Source: Bryobacterales bacterium
GTDB taxonomy: Bacteria > Acidobacteriota > Terriglobia > Bryobacterales > Bryobacteraceae
Assembly: GCA_003164075.1 (NCBI GenBank)
Contig: PLRZ01000098.1
Span: forward strand, 1-7,661
Reading direction: 5' to 3'
Length of the DNA: 7,661 nucleotides
Shown here: positions 1 through 5,608 of the stretch, one piece after another
How positions within the stretch are numbered: position 1 is the stretch's first letter
How the letters are laid out: each line of letters starts with the position of its first letter
The notes under the pieces: generated by a model
What the model was told of the DNA's origin: nothing
Seen by the model: the letters and a program-made list of their open reading frames with translations, nothing else
Databases searched by the model: none
Made by a program: the position numbers and the translations under genes

Positions 1-73
1 CCGCTTCGCGAGCGGCATCCACCGTCCTGGAGCGCCGAGAAGAGTCTCGGCGCCGCAGACACGAGTGTCTGCG
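1..73. repeat. Cluster of three short hairpins at the left edge
   Basis: Three inverted repeats lie almost end to end. Positions 1-5 and 11-15 pair over 5 bp (CCGCT/AGCGG). Positions 32-40 and 45-53 pair perfectly over 9 bp around the loop AGAG. Positions 54-62 and 65-73 pair perfectly over 9 bp around GA. The second and third units abut directly, and both have a GAG trinucleotide at the centre. The cluster sits outside any convincing gene. It may be an intergenic palindromic repeat family or transcription-termination structures, but no T-tract follows on either strand. The left part may be cut by the window edge. The palindromes are directly visible; the repeat-family reading is inference. 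Confidence 0.6.
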
Positions 74-197
74 CCACGTCATGGCTCAGGTCAATTTCCC
101 CAACTATCCGAAATCCCCGGCCGACATCAGGAGTTCTGAACTTACGAGCAGTTTCTGGAAAGAGCAGTAGCCAAAAGCCAAGAGCCAAAAGCTCGCT
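74..197. other. Intergenic stretch with no supported gene
   Basis: Between the left-edge hairpins and the stop of the minus-strand phosphatase gene I see no gene with a convincing start and composition. It holds a short direct repeat, GCCAAAAG at 170-177 and again at 184-191. It also holds a weak 4-bp hairpin at 182-194 (GAGC/GCTC) just downstream of the phosphatase stop. That hairpin is too weak to call a terminator. Confidence 0.5.
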
Positions 198-1028
198 TTA
201 CGCCTCCGCTGCGAACGCGGGCACAGTCTCGGCTAACGGGCAAATCGTCAGCGAATCGGTCTGCACCTTGTCCCATTCGCGGAGCGCGAACCCATGGGCC
301 TCAAAGAACTCCCTGATGCGCGCCGGGTTCCAGCCCATGATGCTCTCCATCACCGGCACCAGCACGCTGAGGGCATCGTCGCTGAGCACTGTCCGGCGGG
401 CAATCTGATTGATGTACTTGTTCTCGGAGACCGCGATGGTCAGCCCGCCCAGCCGATTGACGTGCAACATTACGTGGACGTCGGAACTGCCGTCGCCAAC
501 GTAAGTGATGCGATTGTGGCTGATGGGCAGGGCGGCGCGCAACCCCTCCACCACGGCGACTTTGCCGTAGCCCGCCGGAACCCTCGCGATGGACTCGATC
601 TCGCCGGTGCCGGGCGCGTAACGGAATTCCGTGCCGATGATGTGGTCGGCCGGAATGATGCCTTCGAGCGCCGACTGAATGACCTCCTGGGGCGCCGCCG
701 AGACCACGTAAAACGAGAAGTGGTGGCCGTCCAGATCGCCCAGCAATTCCAACAGAAGCGCGATGTTGCCCTTCAGACGAATGCGCCTGCCGACCTCGCG
801 CAGGTGCTCCCGGCGGACGCAACGGTACTCGGGATCGTGCAACAACAGGTAGGCCAGTTCGCCACCCTGCTGCACCAGGTGGATGTCCGCCAGTCCGCGG
901 ATTCTCTCCATGAAGCCGTTCGCTCCGATCAGTTCACTAAGGACCAGTCCGGAGTCGTTAAAACTCAGGGTCTGGTCAAAATCGCTGACGAATAGATGTT
1001 CCTTGGCCCGGGTTTCGAACGTAGGCAT
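198..1028 (-). CDS. HAD-superfamily phosphatase (phosphoserine-phosphatase-like)
   Basis: The 276-residue protein has the haloacid dehalogenase motifs in the right order. Motif I is DFDQT at residues 16-20, with Asp16 the expected phosphoryl-accepting nucleophile and Asp18 the general acid/base. Motif II is VVSAAP, with Ser110. A likely motif III lysine is Lys156 in GYGKVAVV. Motif IV is GDGSSD at 178-183, which would hold magnesium. A helical insert between motifs I and II (about 25-95) forms a C1-type cap, as in phosphoserine phosphatase relatives. There is no signal peptide, so it should be a cytosolic magnesium-dependent phosphomonoesterase. The substrate cannot be read from sequence; about 60 residues after the Rossmann core are not assignable. 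The start is well supported by GGAGG (complement of 1035-1039) six bases before the ATG. The gene is divergent from a GntR/LacI-type regulator, which may control it, and a sugar phosphate substrate would fit that neighbour. Family call firm, substrate unknown. Confidence 0.9.
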   Translation of the reverse strand: MPTFETRAKEHLFVSDFDQTLSFNDSGLVLSELIGANGFMERIRGLADIHLVQQGGELAYLLLHDPEYRCVRREHLREVGRRIRLKGNIALLLELLGDLDGHHFSFYVVSAAPQEVIQSALEGIIPADHIIGTEFRYAPGTGEIESIARVPAGYGKVAVVEGLRAALPISHNRITYVGDGSSDVHVMLHVNRLGGLTIAVSENKYINQIARRTVLSDDALSVLVPVMESIMGWNPARIREFFEAHGFALREWDKVQTDSLTICPLAETVPAFAAEA

Positions 1029-1073
1029 AGAAGTCCTCCAGATCTCTTGGATGTGCCGCCCTCGGGATTAGTT

Positions 1074-1093
1074 GCTATAGGCAGGCTTAAAGC
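1074..1093. promoter_or_regulatory. Imperfect palindrome, candidate operator between divergent genes
   Basis: In the 78-bp spacer between the divergent phosphatase and regulator genes, a 20-bp imperfect inverted repeat with 7 of 10 pairs matched reads GCTATAGGCA/GGCTTAAAGC. It lies 13 bp upstream of the regulator's ATG. GntR-family and LacI-family dimers bind palindromes of about this size, often in their own promoter region. One dimer here could therefore regulate both divergent genes. The palindrome is visible; its use as an operator is inference. I could not place convincing -35/-10 boxes in the spacer. Confidence 0.35.
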
Positions 1094-1106
1094 TGTAATA
1101 TCAGGC

Positions 1107-2195
1107 ATGAACCGCCGTAGAATCAAGGTTTTGCCAAACGTCCCCAAATACCGCCAGGTGTTCGAAAAGCTATCGCACGAGATCCTTTCGGGGAAATACG
1201 CGCCGGGCCAGAAATTCCCCTCCGAGGCCGCCCTGGTGCAGCAATTCGGAACGTCGCGGATTACCGTGGGGCGCGCCATGCGGGAGTTGAGCCAGCGCGG
1301 ACTGGTGGAGCGCGTGGCGGGGTCGGGCACCTATGTGGGCCGCGGACATGTCTCCGCCGACAGCCTTTTGTTCGGCCTGCTGATACCCGACCTGGGCACG
1401 AGCGAAATCTTCGAGCCCATTTGCCAGGGACTCTCGGCCGCTCCCACCGCCAGCCGCCACGGATTGTTGTGGGGACATGTGGCTGCCGGCGAGCAGGCGC
1501 CGGAAGAGCAGGCGCTGGGATTATGCGATCAATTCATCGCCAGTAATGTGGCGGGCGTTTTTTTCGCGCCCCTGGAAAGAGGCGCGGCGGCGCGGGAAAC
1601 CAATTCGATCGTGGTTTCGCGGCTGGAGGAAGCGCGCATTCCGATGGTGTTGCTGGATCGCCCGGTGGCGCCATATCCCCACCGCTCGCGGCACGATCTG
1701 GTGGGCATCGACAATCGGCGCGCCGCGTACCTGGCCGCGGAATACCTGGCCCAACAGGGAGCCGGGCAGATTTCGTTCCTGGCCTATTCCGGCGGAGCGT
1801 CCACCATCGACGCGCGCATCGCGGGATTCCGGGAATGCTGGCAGCGCGGCGAAGTGTACCGCGTGGATGAGATTACCGCTGCCAGCGTAGGCCCGTTGCT
1901 CCAGGATTTCCGGCCGGGCGATGGGTTTGTCTGCGCCAACGACCGGACGGCCGGCGAGTTCATGAAAGTGGTGCTGGCGCTGGGATATCGCGTGCCGGCG
2001 CATCTGCGGATCGTGGGGATCGACGATGTGGAGTATGCCAGCCTGTTGCCTGTGCCCCTGACCACCGTCAGGCAGCCATGCCGGGAGATCGGCGAGGCGG
2101 CCATGGAAACCATGCTCAGCCGGATCGCGAACCCGAATCGCGCGGCCCGCGACGTCCTGGTGGAATGCCGCTTAGTGGTGCGGGAATCGGCCTGA
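1107..2195 (+). CDS. GntR-type transcriptional regulator with LacI-type sensor domain
   Basis: This is a two-domain repressor of 362 residues. Residues about 14-77 form a GntR winged helix: KYRQVFEKL, then LSGKYAPGQKFPSE, the recognition-helix region FGTSRITVGRAMREL, and the wing RVAGSGTYV. Residues about 87-360 resemble the sugar-binding PurR/LacI fold. Its signs are FGLLIPDL at the domain start, IPMVLLDRP, VGIDNRRAAYLAAEYL, FVCANDRTA, RIVGIDDVEYASLLPVPLTTVRQP, and a closing CRLVVRES. This architecture is that of AraR of Bacillus, where sugar binding releases DNA. An upstream in-frame start at 996 would add 37 residues, but these overlap the divergent gene and lack family character, so I chose the ATG at 1107 where the family N-terminus begins. 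No good ribosome-binding site precedes it. It probably regulates carbohydrate genes and perhaps itself or the divergent phosphatase; the ligand is unknown. Confidence 0.93.
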   Translation: MNRRRIKVLPNVPKYRQVFEKLSHEILSGKYAPGQKFPSEAALVQQFGTSRITVGRAMRELSQRGLVERVAGSGTYVGRGHVSADSLLFGLLIPDLGTSEIFEPICQGLSAAPTASRHGLLWGHVAAGEQAPEEQALGLCDQFIASNVAGVFFAPLERGAAARETNSIVVSRLEEARIPMVLLDRPVAPYPHRSRHDLVGIDNRRAAYLAAEYLAQQGAGQISFLAYSGGASTIDARIAGFRECWQRGEVYRVDEITAASVGPLLQDFRPGDGFVCANDRTAGEFMKVVLALGYRVPAHLRIVGIDDVEYASLLPVPLTTVRQPCREIGEAAMETMLSRIANPNRAARDVLVECRLVVRESA

Positions 2196-2198
2196 GGG

Positions 2199-2288
2199 GC
2201 TATTTCGGGGACAGGCTACATAACCTCGAAATTCGAACCGGTGAGCAGCGCGGAGTTTCGAGGTTATGTAGCCTGTCCCCGAAATAGC
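2199..2288. repeat. 90-bp element with perfect 33-bp inverted arms (REP/MITE-like)
   Basis: Positions 2199-2231 are the exact reverse complement of 2256-2288, 33 of 33 bp, around a 24-bp centre. The arms contain TTTCGGGGACAGGCTAC followed by ATAACCTCGAAA. Such long perfect arms exceed a normal intrinsic terminator, and no T-run follows. From memory, GGGGACAG-containing palindromes often accompany IS200-like REP-associated transposases in diverse bacteria, so a non-autonomous mobile repeat is the best reading. The element begins three bases after the regulator's stop and ends 41 bp before the cytochrome start. It could fold in read-through RNA and insulate the two genes. No transposase is present here. 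Confidence 0.8.
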
Positions 2289-2298
2289 AGAAATAGCA
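2281..2298. repeat. Tandem duplication of a 9-bp unit at the element's right edge
   Basis: GAAATAGCA occurs twice with no gap, at 2281-2289 and 2290-2298. The first copy overlaps the last eight bases of the inverted-repeat arm; the second lies just outside it. This may be a slippage product or a trace of how the element's boundary formed. It is not a classical target-site duplication, because no matching copy flanks the left end. Confidence 0.55.
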
Positions 2299-2329
2299 AT
2301 TCTGATCTCTCTTCGTGTATGCTAGTCCC

Positions 2330-2710
2330 ATGCGTTTTCTAGTTACGATGCTGATCGTCCTCCTGCCGCTCGCCGCGCAGGATCCTGCCCAGAAGAAGGG
2401 CGGTGGTGGTGGGGCCCCGAAGAACCTCAAGGTGCTCAAACCCGAAGAAGTCCGTCAAGTGATGGGCCAATATGTCGCAGCCCTGGGCGTTGCTCAATCC
2501 GGTGGATGCAATTTTTGCCACGTGCAAGGTGATCGTGCGAGCGACGAAAAACCTGAAAAGGTTACCGCCCGTATGATGATCGTGATGGTGAATGACATCA
2601 ATTCCAAGATGTCCGGTGCGAGCCTGAAGACGGTGGTCACCTGTTACACCTGCCATCGCGGAAAGACCATGCCGGAAACCGCGCCTGCCGCCGGCCTGCC
2701 ACTACCGTAA
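2330..2710 (+). CDS. Small exported dihaem cytochrome c
   Basis: The 126-residue protein has a hydrophobic signal sequence at residues 1-17 (MRFLVTMLIVLLPLAAQ), a glycine-rich linker at 24-28, and two haem-attachment motifs, CNFCH at 60-64 and CYTCH at 105-109. The context around the motifs (VMGQYVAALGV before the first, HVQGDRASDEKP after it, VTCYTCHRG at the second) resembles the photosynthetic reaction-centre cytochrome c subunit superfamily, which is common in acidobacteria without phototrophy. Met45, 15 residues before the first motif, and one of Met82, Met83, Met86 or Met94 before the second could be distal haem ligands, as in that superfamily. It should be an electron carrier in the periplasm; there is no lipobox cysteine. 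The ATG at 2330 gives the best signal peptide. A GTG at 2315 would add only five residues, and neither has a clear ribosome-binding site. The electron-transfer partner is unknown. Confidence 0.85.
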   Translation: MRFLVTMLIVLLPLAAQDPAQKKGGGGGAPKNLKVLKPEEVRQVMGQYVAALGVAQSGGCNFCHVQGDRASDEKPEKVTARMMIVMVNDINSKMSGASLKTVVTCYTCHRGKTMPETAPAAGLPLP

Positions 2711-2728
2711 ACCAACCGTCAGGATCGA

Positions 2729-2751
2729 GGGCAGGCGAGCGCTGCCTGCCC
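2729..2751. terminator. 8-bp hairpin between convergent genes
   Basis: GGGCAGGC at 2729-2736 pairs perfectly with GCCTGCCC at 2744-2751 around a 7-base loop. It lies between the stop of the cytochrome (plus) and the stop of the small transporter (minus), where a bidirectional terminator would sit. No T-tract follows on either strand, so it may instead be another short palindromic repeat like those at the left edge. Confidence 0.4.
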
Positions 2752-2783
2752 CGCCTCCGGGCTTGACCACTAATTCCGCGAGA

Positions 2784-3137
2784 TCATCGCCCGCCCATCC
2801 CCACCAGGAAAACGCCCACTAATATCAAGCTCACGCCCGCGACTTTGTACCGCGTGAGGGGCTCATTAAAAAACAACTTCGACCAGAGCAGGGTAAAGAC
2901 ATATCCCAGCGAGACGATGGGGTACAGAACCGAGAGCTGCCCGCCGCGCAGGCCCAAGGCATAGATGAGCGACGATCCCAAATAAAGCGCCACTCCTAAG
3001 ATGAGCCGCGAATTCACGAAGGTCCACACGCTCTTGCCGATCTTCATCGCTCCCAGCTTCAGGAAGACCGCCCCGAAGGAGCCCACCACCGATGCAAAGA
3101 AGACCAACAGCATCGACCGCAGCAGTAACGGACTCAC
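2784..3137 (-). CDS. Small four-helix DMT/SMR-type transporter, second subunit of a pair
   Basis: The protein has 117 residues and about four membrane helices (roughly 8-30, 43-62, 68-90, 97-114) with almost no soluble part, the size of one small-multidrug-resistance-type subunit. It resembles its upstream partner. Both carry a TM1 with a central lysine (FLKLG here), then LRxGxLSxLxPIxxLxYV, a turn with NEP or KDTP, and a final glycine-rich helix (VAGVSLILVGVFLVG). These features fit EamA-like/ArnE-ArnF-like subunits better than EmrE, since no glutamate is present in TM1. I chose the GTG at 3137 because GGGGAG (complement of 3145-3150) sits seven bases upstream and because it overlaps the partner's stop as GTGA. 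A longer reading from 3254 would add 39 hydrophilic residues inside the partner gene and is unlikely. The substrate is unknown; a lipid-linked sugar or small amphipathic molecule is possible. Confidence 0.82.
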   Translation of the reverse strand: MSPLLLRSMLLVFFASVVGSFGAVFLKLGAMKIGKSVWTFVNSRLILGVALYLGSSLIYALGLRGGQLSVLYPIVSLGYVFTLLWSKLFFNEPLTRYKVAGVSLILVGVFLVGMGGR

Positions 3138-3562
3138 TTGCGTTCTCCCCCTTGCCCCAGAATCGCCACGCCGAGCACGATCGTCGCAATGCCCGCGTTT
3201 TTGTACAAATTCGGCGTATCTTTCAGCAGCCAGTAGGAGAGCAGCGTCACCCACACGTAAGTCAGGGCGATAATCGGGAACAGCTTCGACAGTTCGCCCT
3301 CGCGGAGGGCCATCACCATGGCCACGGTCATCAATCCATAAAAGGAATAGCCGGCGACCAGCGGAATATCGGCGACCAGCGCCAGCACCAGGGGAATCAG
3401 GCCATGCACCGCGGGATCCAGATGGGCCGGGCTCATCCCTACCTTAATCAGGATCTGCGCGGCCGCACCGAGAATCGTGCAAGACGCCACGATAATGGCG
3501 GAGCGCCGCTGCGCAGAGGCAGAATGCGGTTGCGATACGGGGTTAACAGGATTGGTACTCAC
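3134..3562 (-). CDS. Small four-helix DMT/SMR-type transporter, first subunit of a pair
   Basis: The 142-residue protein begins with a hydrophilic tail of about 20 residues, then has four likely membrane helices (roughly 21-42, 60-85, 91-113, 120-137). Family marks include AAAQILIKVG in TM1, with Gln36 and Lys40, then ALREGELSKLFPIIALTYVWVTLLSYW and LLKDTPNLYKNAGIATIVLGVAILG. This pattern recalls ArnE/ArnF, subunits proposed to flip undecaprenyl-phosphate-aminoarabinose, and other small EamA-like proteins. It does not recall EmrE, which needs a glutamate in TM1. The start is a GTG at 3560-3562, the first possible start after an in-frame upstream stop; its ribosome-binding site is poor. The stop overlaps the next gene's start by 4 bp, so the two were probably kept together as a heteromer. 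A role in envelope glycolipid export is a guess supported only by the resemblance and by the nearby GDP-mannose gene. Confidence 0.82.
   Translation of the reverse strand: MSTNPVNPVSQPHSASAQRRSAIIVASCTILGAAAQILIKVGMSPAHLDPAVHGLIPLVLALVADIPLVAGYSFYGLMTVAMVMALREGELSKLFPIIALTYVWVTLLSYWLLKDTPNLYKNAGIATIVLGVAILGQGGERK
3145..3150 (-). promoter_or_regulatory. Ribosome-binding site deciding the GTG start at 3137
   Basis: The complement reads GGGGAG, seven bases upstream of the GTG at 3137 and inside the last codons of the upstream transporter gene. It supports the short form of the downstream protein and suggests translational coupling of the two subunits. Confidence 0.7.
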
Positions 3563-3623
3563 GTGTGCCGGGCCTTGGTGGTCTCAAAACAGAATAGCAG
3601 GCTTTCCGCTAAAATGAGTATCA
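3563..3623. promoter_or_regulatory. Divergent intergenic region between transporter pair and lepB
   Basis: This 61-bp spacer must hold the start signals of both divergent units, unless the promoters lie within the coding ends. I could not identify convincing -35/-10 pairs on either strand. A short A-rich stretch (CTAAAATGAG) precedes the GTG start of the plus-strand gene. An ATG at 3614 is out of frame with that gene. Confidence 0.3.
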
Positions 3624-4445
3624 GTGGATCAGGACAACGCAATCGAGGCTGAGGGCACGCCCGAGCAACAGGAAGAGGCGCCGCCGCAGCCTCAAATCCA
3701 GGAGCAGCCAACCGCCGGACCGCCGCAGCGCAGCTTTATCGCCGAGTGGACCGTCACTGTCATTCTGCTGATCTTCGGCACTACGTCGCTCATTCAGGCA
3801 TACGTCATCCCCACGGGCTCCATGGAGGATACTCTTCTGGTGGGCGACCATCTGCTGGTCGACAAGCTGGCGTACGCGCCGCCCGGCGGGGCCATCGGCA
3901 GCCACTTGCTGCCGTACACCGAACCGCGCCGCGGCGACATCATCGTGTTTCGATACCCCGTGGACATTAGCCAGACGTTCGTCAAACGCTGCATCGGAGT
4001 TCCCGGCGACCGTATCCACCTGATGGATAAAGACCTGATCCTCAATGGGAAGGCCGTCAGCGAGCCGTACGTAGTTCACAAGGCAGAGTACTTCGATCCG
4101 TACCGCGACGATTTCCCGCTGCCCAATGTCCACATCCCTTCGCCGGCCTCGGACATGCTGCGCAACCACGTGGTGAACGGCGAAGTAGTGGTGCCGCCAA
4201 ACTATTATTTCGCCATGGGGGACAATCGGGATCTGTCGTCCGACAGCCGCTACTGGGGCTTTGTGCCGCGCGCTAACATCATCGGCAAGCCGCTGATCGT
4301 TTACTGGTCGTACGATGCGCCCACCGACGACCTCACCAATTCCGCCATCAGTCCCAAACACATTCTGGATCTGTTGGAACATTTCCCCACCAAGACGCGC
4401 TGGAAGCGGACCTTCCGGCTGATACACCCGTACCCCCTCAACTAG
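3624..4445 (+). CDS. lepB: Signal peptidase I
   Basis: This membrane-bound serine protease cuts signal peptides from exported proteins on the outer face of the cytoplasmic membrane. The 273-residue protein has a long hydrophilic, Gln/Pro/Glu-rich cytoplasmic N-terminus (1-40), one membrane helix (about 41-59), then the family boxes. Box B is VIPTGSMEDTL, with Ser66 as nucleophile. Box C is GDHLLVDKLAY. Box D is RRGDIIVFRYP followed by FVKRCIGVPGD, with Lys121 as general base. Box E is GDNRDLSSDSRYWGFV at 199-214. The insert between boxes D and E (about 145-190) is ordinary in non-enterobacterial enzymes. The start is a GTG with a poor ribosome-binding site. The ATG at 3614 is in another frame, and the sequence from GTG onward gives the expected architecture. 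The stop codon directly abuts the start of the guanylyltransferase gene, so the two are almost certainly co-transcribed. Substrates would be the bulk secretome, including perhaps the cytochrome at 2330. Confidence 0.96.
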   Translation: MDQDNAIEAEGTPEQQEEAPPQPQIQEQPTAGPPQRSFIAEWTVTVILLIFGTTSLIQAYVIPTGSMEDTLLVGDHLLVDKLAYAPPGGAIGSHLLPYTEPRRGDIIVFRYPVDISQTFVKRCIGVPGDRIHLMDKDLILNGKAVSEPYVVHKAEYFDPYRDDFPLPNVHIPSPASDMLRNHVVNGEVVVPPNYYFAMGDNRDLSSDSRYWGFVPRANIIGKPLIVYWSYDAPTDDLTNSAISPKHILDLLEHFPTKTRWKRTFRLIHPYPLN

Positions 4446-5519
4446 ATGAACCGCCATCACTATGGTCTGATCCTGGCCGGAGGCCGCGGGACGCGATTCT
4501 GGCCGCTGAGCCGCCAGCGCTCCGCCAAACAGGTGCTGAAGGTGATGGGCGAGCGCTCGCTCATCCAGGGCACGGTGGACCGGTTAGCCGCGGTGATACC
4601 GCCCGAGCGCACGTGGATCCTCACCAACCACCATCTGCGCGACGAGATCGTGCGACAGCTTCCGCAGATTCCCCGCCGGCAGGTGCTGGCCGAACCGGTC
4701 CAGCGCAACACCGCACCGGCGATCGGGCTGGCGGCGCAGATTTTGCAATCGCAGGACCCCGACGCGGTGATGGGCGTTTTCCCGGCCGATCACGTGGTGG
4801 GCAACCAGGGCGCGTACCGAGCCGTGGTGCGCGCCGCCCTGAAGGCCGCAGCCGCCGGAAACCTGATGTTGGTGGGGATTGAGCCGCGTTGGCCTGAAAC
4901 CGGTTATGGCTATGTGGAATTCCCGCGCGGAACCAAACCCGGCAGCGATCCGCTGGAGGTGCTGCACTTCCACGAGAAGCCCCTGGCGGCGAAGGCCAAA
5001 CGGTATGTGGCGGCGGGCAATTTCTACTGGAATTCGGGCATGTTCTTCTGGCGTACGGACGTGCTGCTGGAAGCGCTACGCCGCCACTTGCCCAAGACCG
5101 CGACCATTCTGGCCGCGTTGCCGCCATTCCGCTCGCGTCTGTTTGCCAGCCGCCTGGCGAAGGCCTTTCCGCTGTGCGACAACATCTCCATCGACTTTGC
5201 AGTGCTGGAGAAGGCCGGCAAGGTTTCGGGGATTGCGGCCGGCGATTTCGGATGGAACGACGTGGGGAGTTGGAACGCCGTCTACGAGCTGATGGGCCGC
5301 GATAGCTGTGGCAATGTGGTGGCTAACGGCTCAGTCTGCATGGAGGCACACGACAATTTCGTGGATGCGCGGGGCAAGGTTGTGGCGCTGCTGGGCGTCA
5401 AAGACCTGATTGTGGTGGACACGCCGGATGCGTTGCTGGTAGCCACCCGCGACCGGGCGCAGCAGGTTGGTGACATCGTGAAGGCGCTCGAAAAGGCAAA
5501 TCGGCATGATTTGCTGTGA
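4446..5519 (+). CDS. manC: Mannose-1-phosphate guanylyltransferase
   Basis: The enzyme joins mannose 1-phosphate and GTP to give GDP-mannose and pyrophosphate in the cytosol, supplying mannose, fucose and related sugars for envelope glycans. The 357-residue protein carries the nucleotidyltransferase signature LAGGRGTRFWPLSR at 10-23 and then AKQVLKV, where the family usually has PKQ. It also has the sugar-nucleotide contact EPVQRNTAPAIGLAA (83-97), the metal-binding region FPADH (112-116), ETGYGYVEF, FHEKP (175-179), NSGMFFWR (196-203), SIDFAVLEKA and GWNDVGSWNAVYEL (269-282). It lacks the C-terminal cupin-type phosphomannose isomerase domain of long ManC/AlgA enzymes, so it is the short monofunctional form. 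The ATG follows the lepB stop with no intervening base and no ribosome-binding site, implying re-initiation by ribosomes finishing lepB. No other sugar-nucleotide gene is in the window. The specific sugar is inferred from family motifs. Confidence 0.93.
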   Translation: MNRHHYGLILAGGRGTRFWPLSRQRSAKQVLKVMGERSLIQGTVDRLAAVIPPERTWILTNHHLRDEIVRQLPQIPRRQVLAEPVQRNTAPAIGLAAQILQSQDPDAVMGVFPADHVVGNQGAYRAVVRAALKAAAAGNLMLVGIEPRWPETGYGYVEFPRGTKPGSDPLEVLHFHEKPLAAKAKRYVAAGNFYWNSGMFFWRTDVLLEALRRHLPKTATILAALPPFRSRLFASRLAKAFPLCDNISIDFAVLEKAGKVSGIAAGDFGWNDVGSWNAVYELMGRDSCGNVVANGSVCMEAHDNFVDARGKVVALLGVKDLIVVDTPDALLVATRDRAQQVGDIVKALEKANRHDLL

Positions 5520-5575
5520 AGAGGTTTCACGCGTCTTGTGACCCTGGCGCGGTATGCGACCTCATTCCGAGCCGC

Positions 5576-5595
5576 GACCGTGAGGGACCGTGAGG
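5576..5595. repeat. Two tandem copies of a 10-bp unit
   Basis: GACCGTGAGG is present twice without a gap, at 5576-5585 and 5586-5595, followed by GAG. It sits in the 89-bp spacer between the convergent guanylyltransferase and zinc-ribbon genes. No strong terminator stem is apparent in that spacer, apart from a weak TAAG/CTTA pairing at 5605-5618 that overlaps the zinc-ribbon gene's stop. The unit resembles short intergenic repeats I associate with Solibacter-type genomes, which I cannot verify here. Confidence 0.6.
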
Positions 5596-5608
5596 GAGCG
5601 ATCTTAAG

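Noticed and set aside
81..170. Short frame starting ATG at 81 and ending TAG at 170 (29 residues), also open back to the window start
   Set aside because: Its upstream extension runs through the hairpin cluster and gives an arginine-rich, unnatural sequence; there is no ribosome-binding site and no recognisable protein character. It could be the end of a gene from the left, but nothing supports it.
182..194. Possible terminator of the phosphatase gene (GAGC/GCTC hairpin)
   Set aside because: Only four base pairs and no T-run in the direction of transcription.
294..995. Long plus-strand frame of 233 residues opposite the phosphatase gene
   Set aside because: It is an antisense shadow: the minus-strand frame carries all HAD motifs, a good ribosome-binding site and a sensible start.
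3137..3254. Extended N-terminus for the second small transporter
   Set aside because: The 39 extra residues are hydrophilic, lie within the partner's coding sequence, and the GTG at 3137 has a far better ribosome-binding site.
3621..4460. Long minus-strand frame of 279 residues opposite lepB
   Set aside because: It is a high-GC antisense shadow; the plus-strand frame has every signal peptidase box, and the antisense product has no family character.
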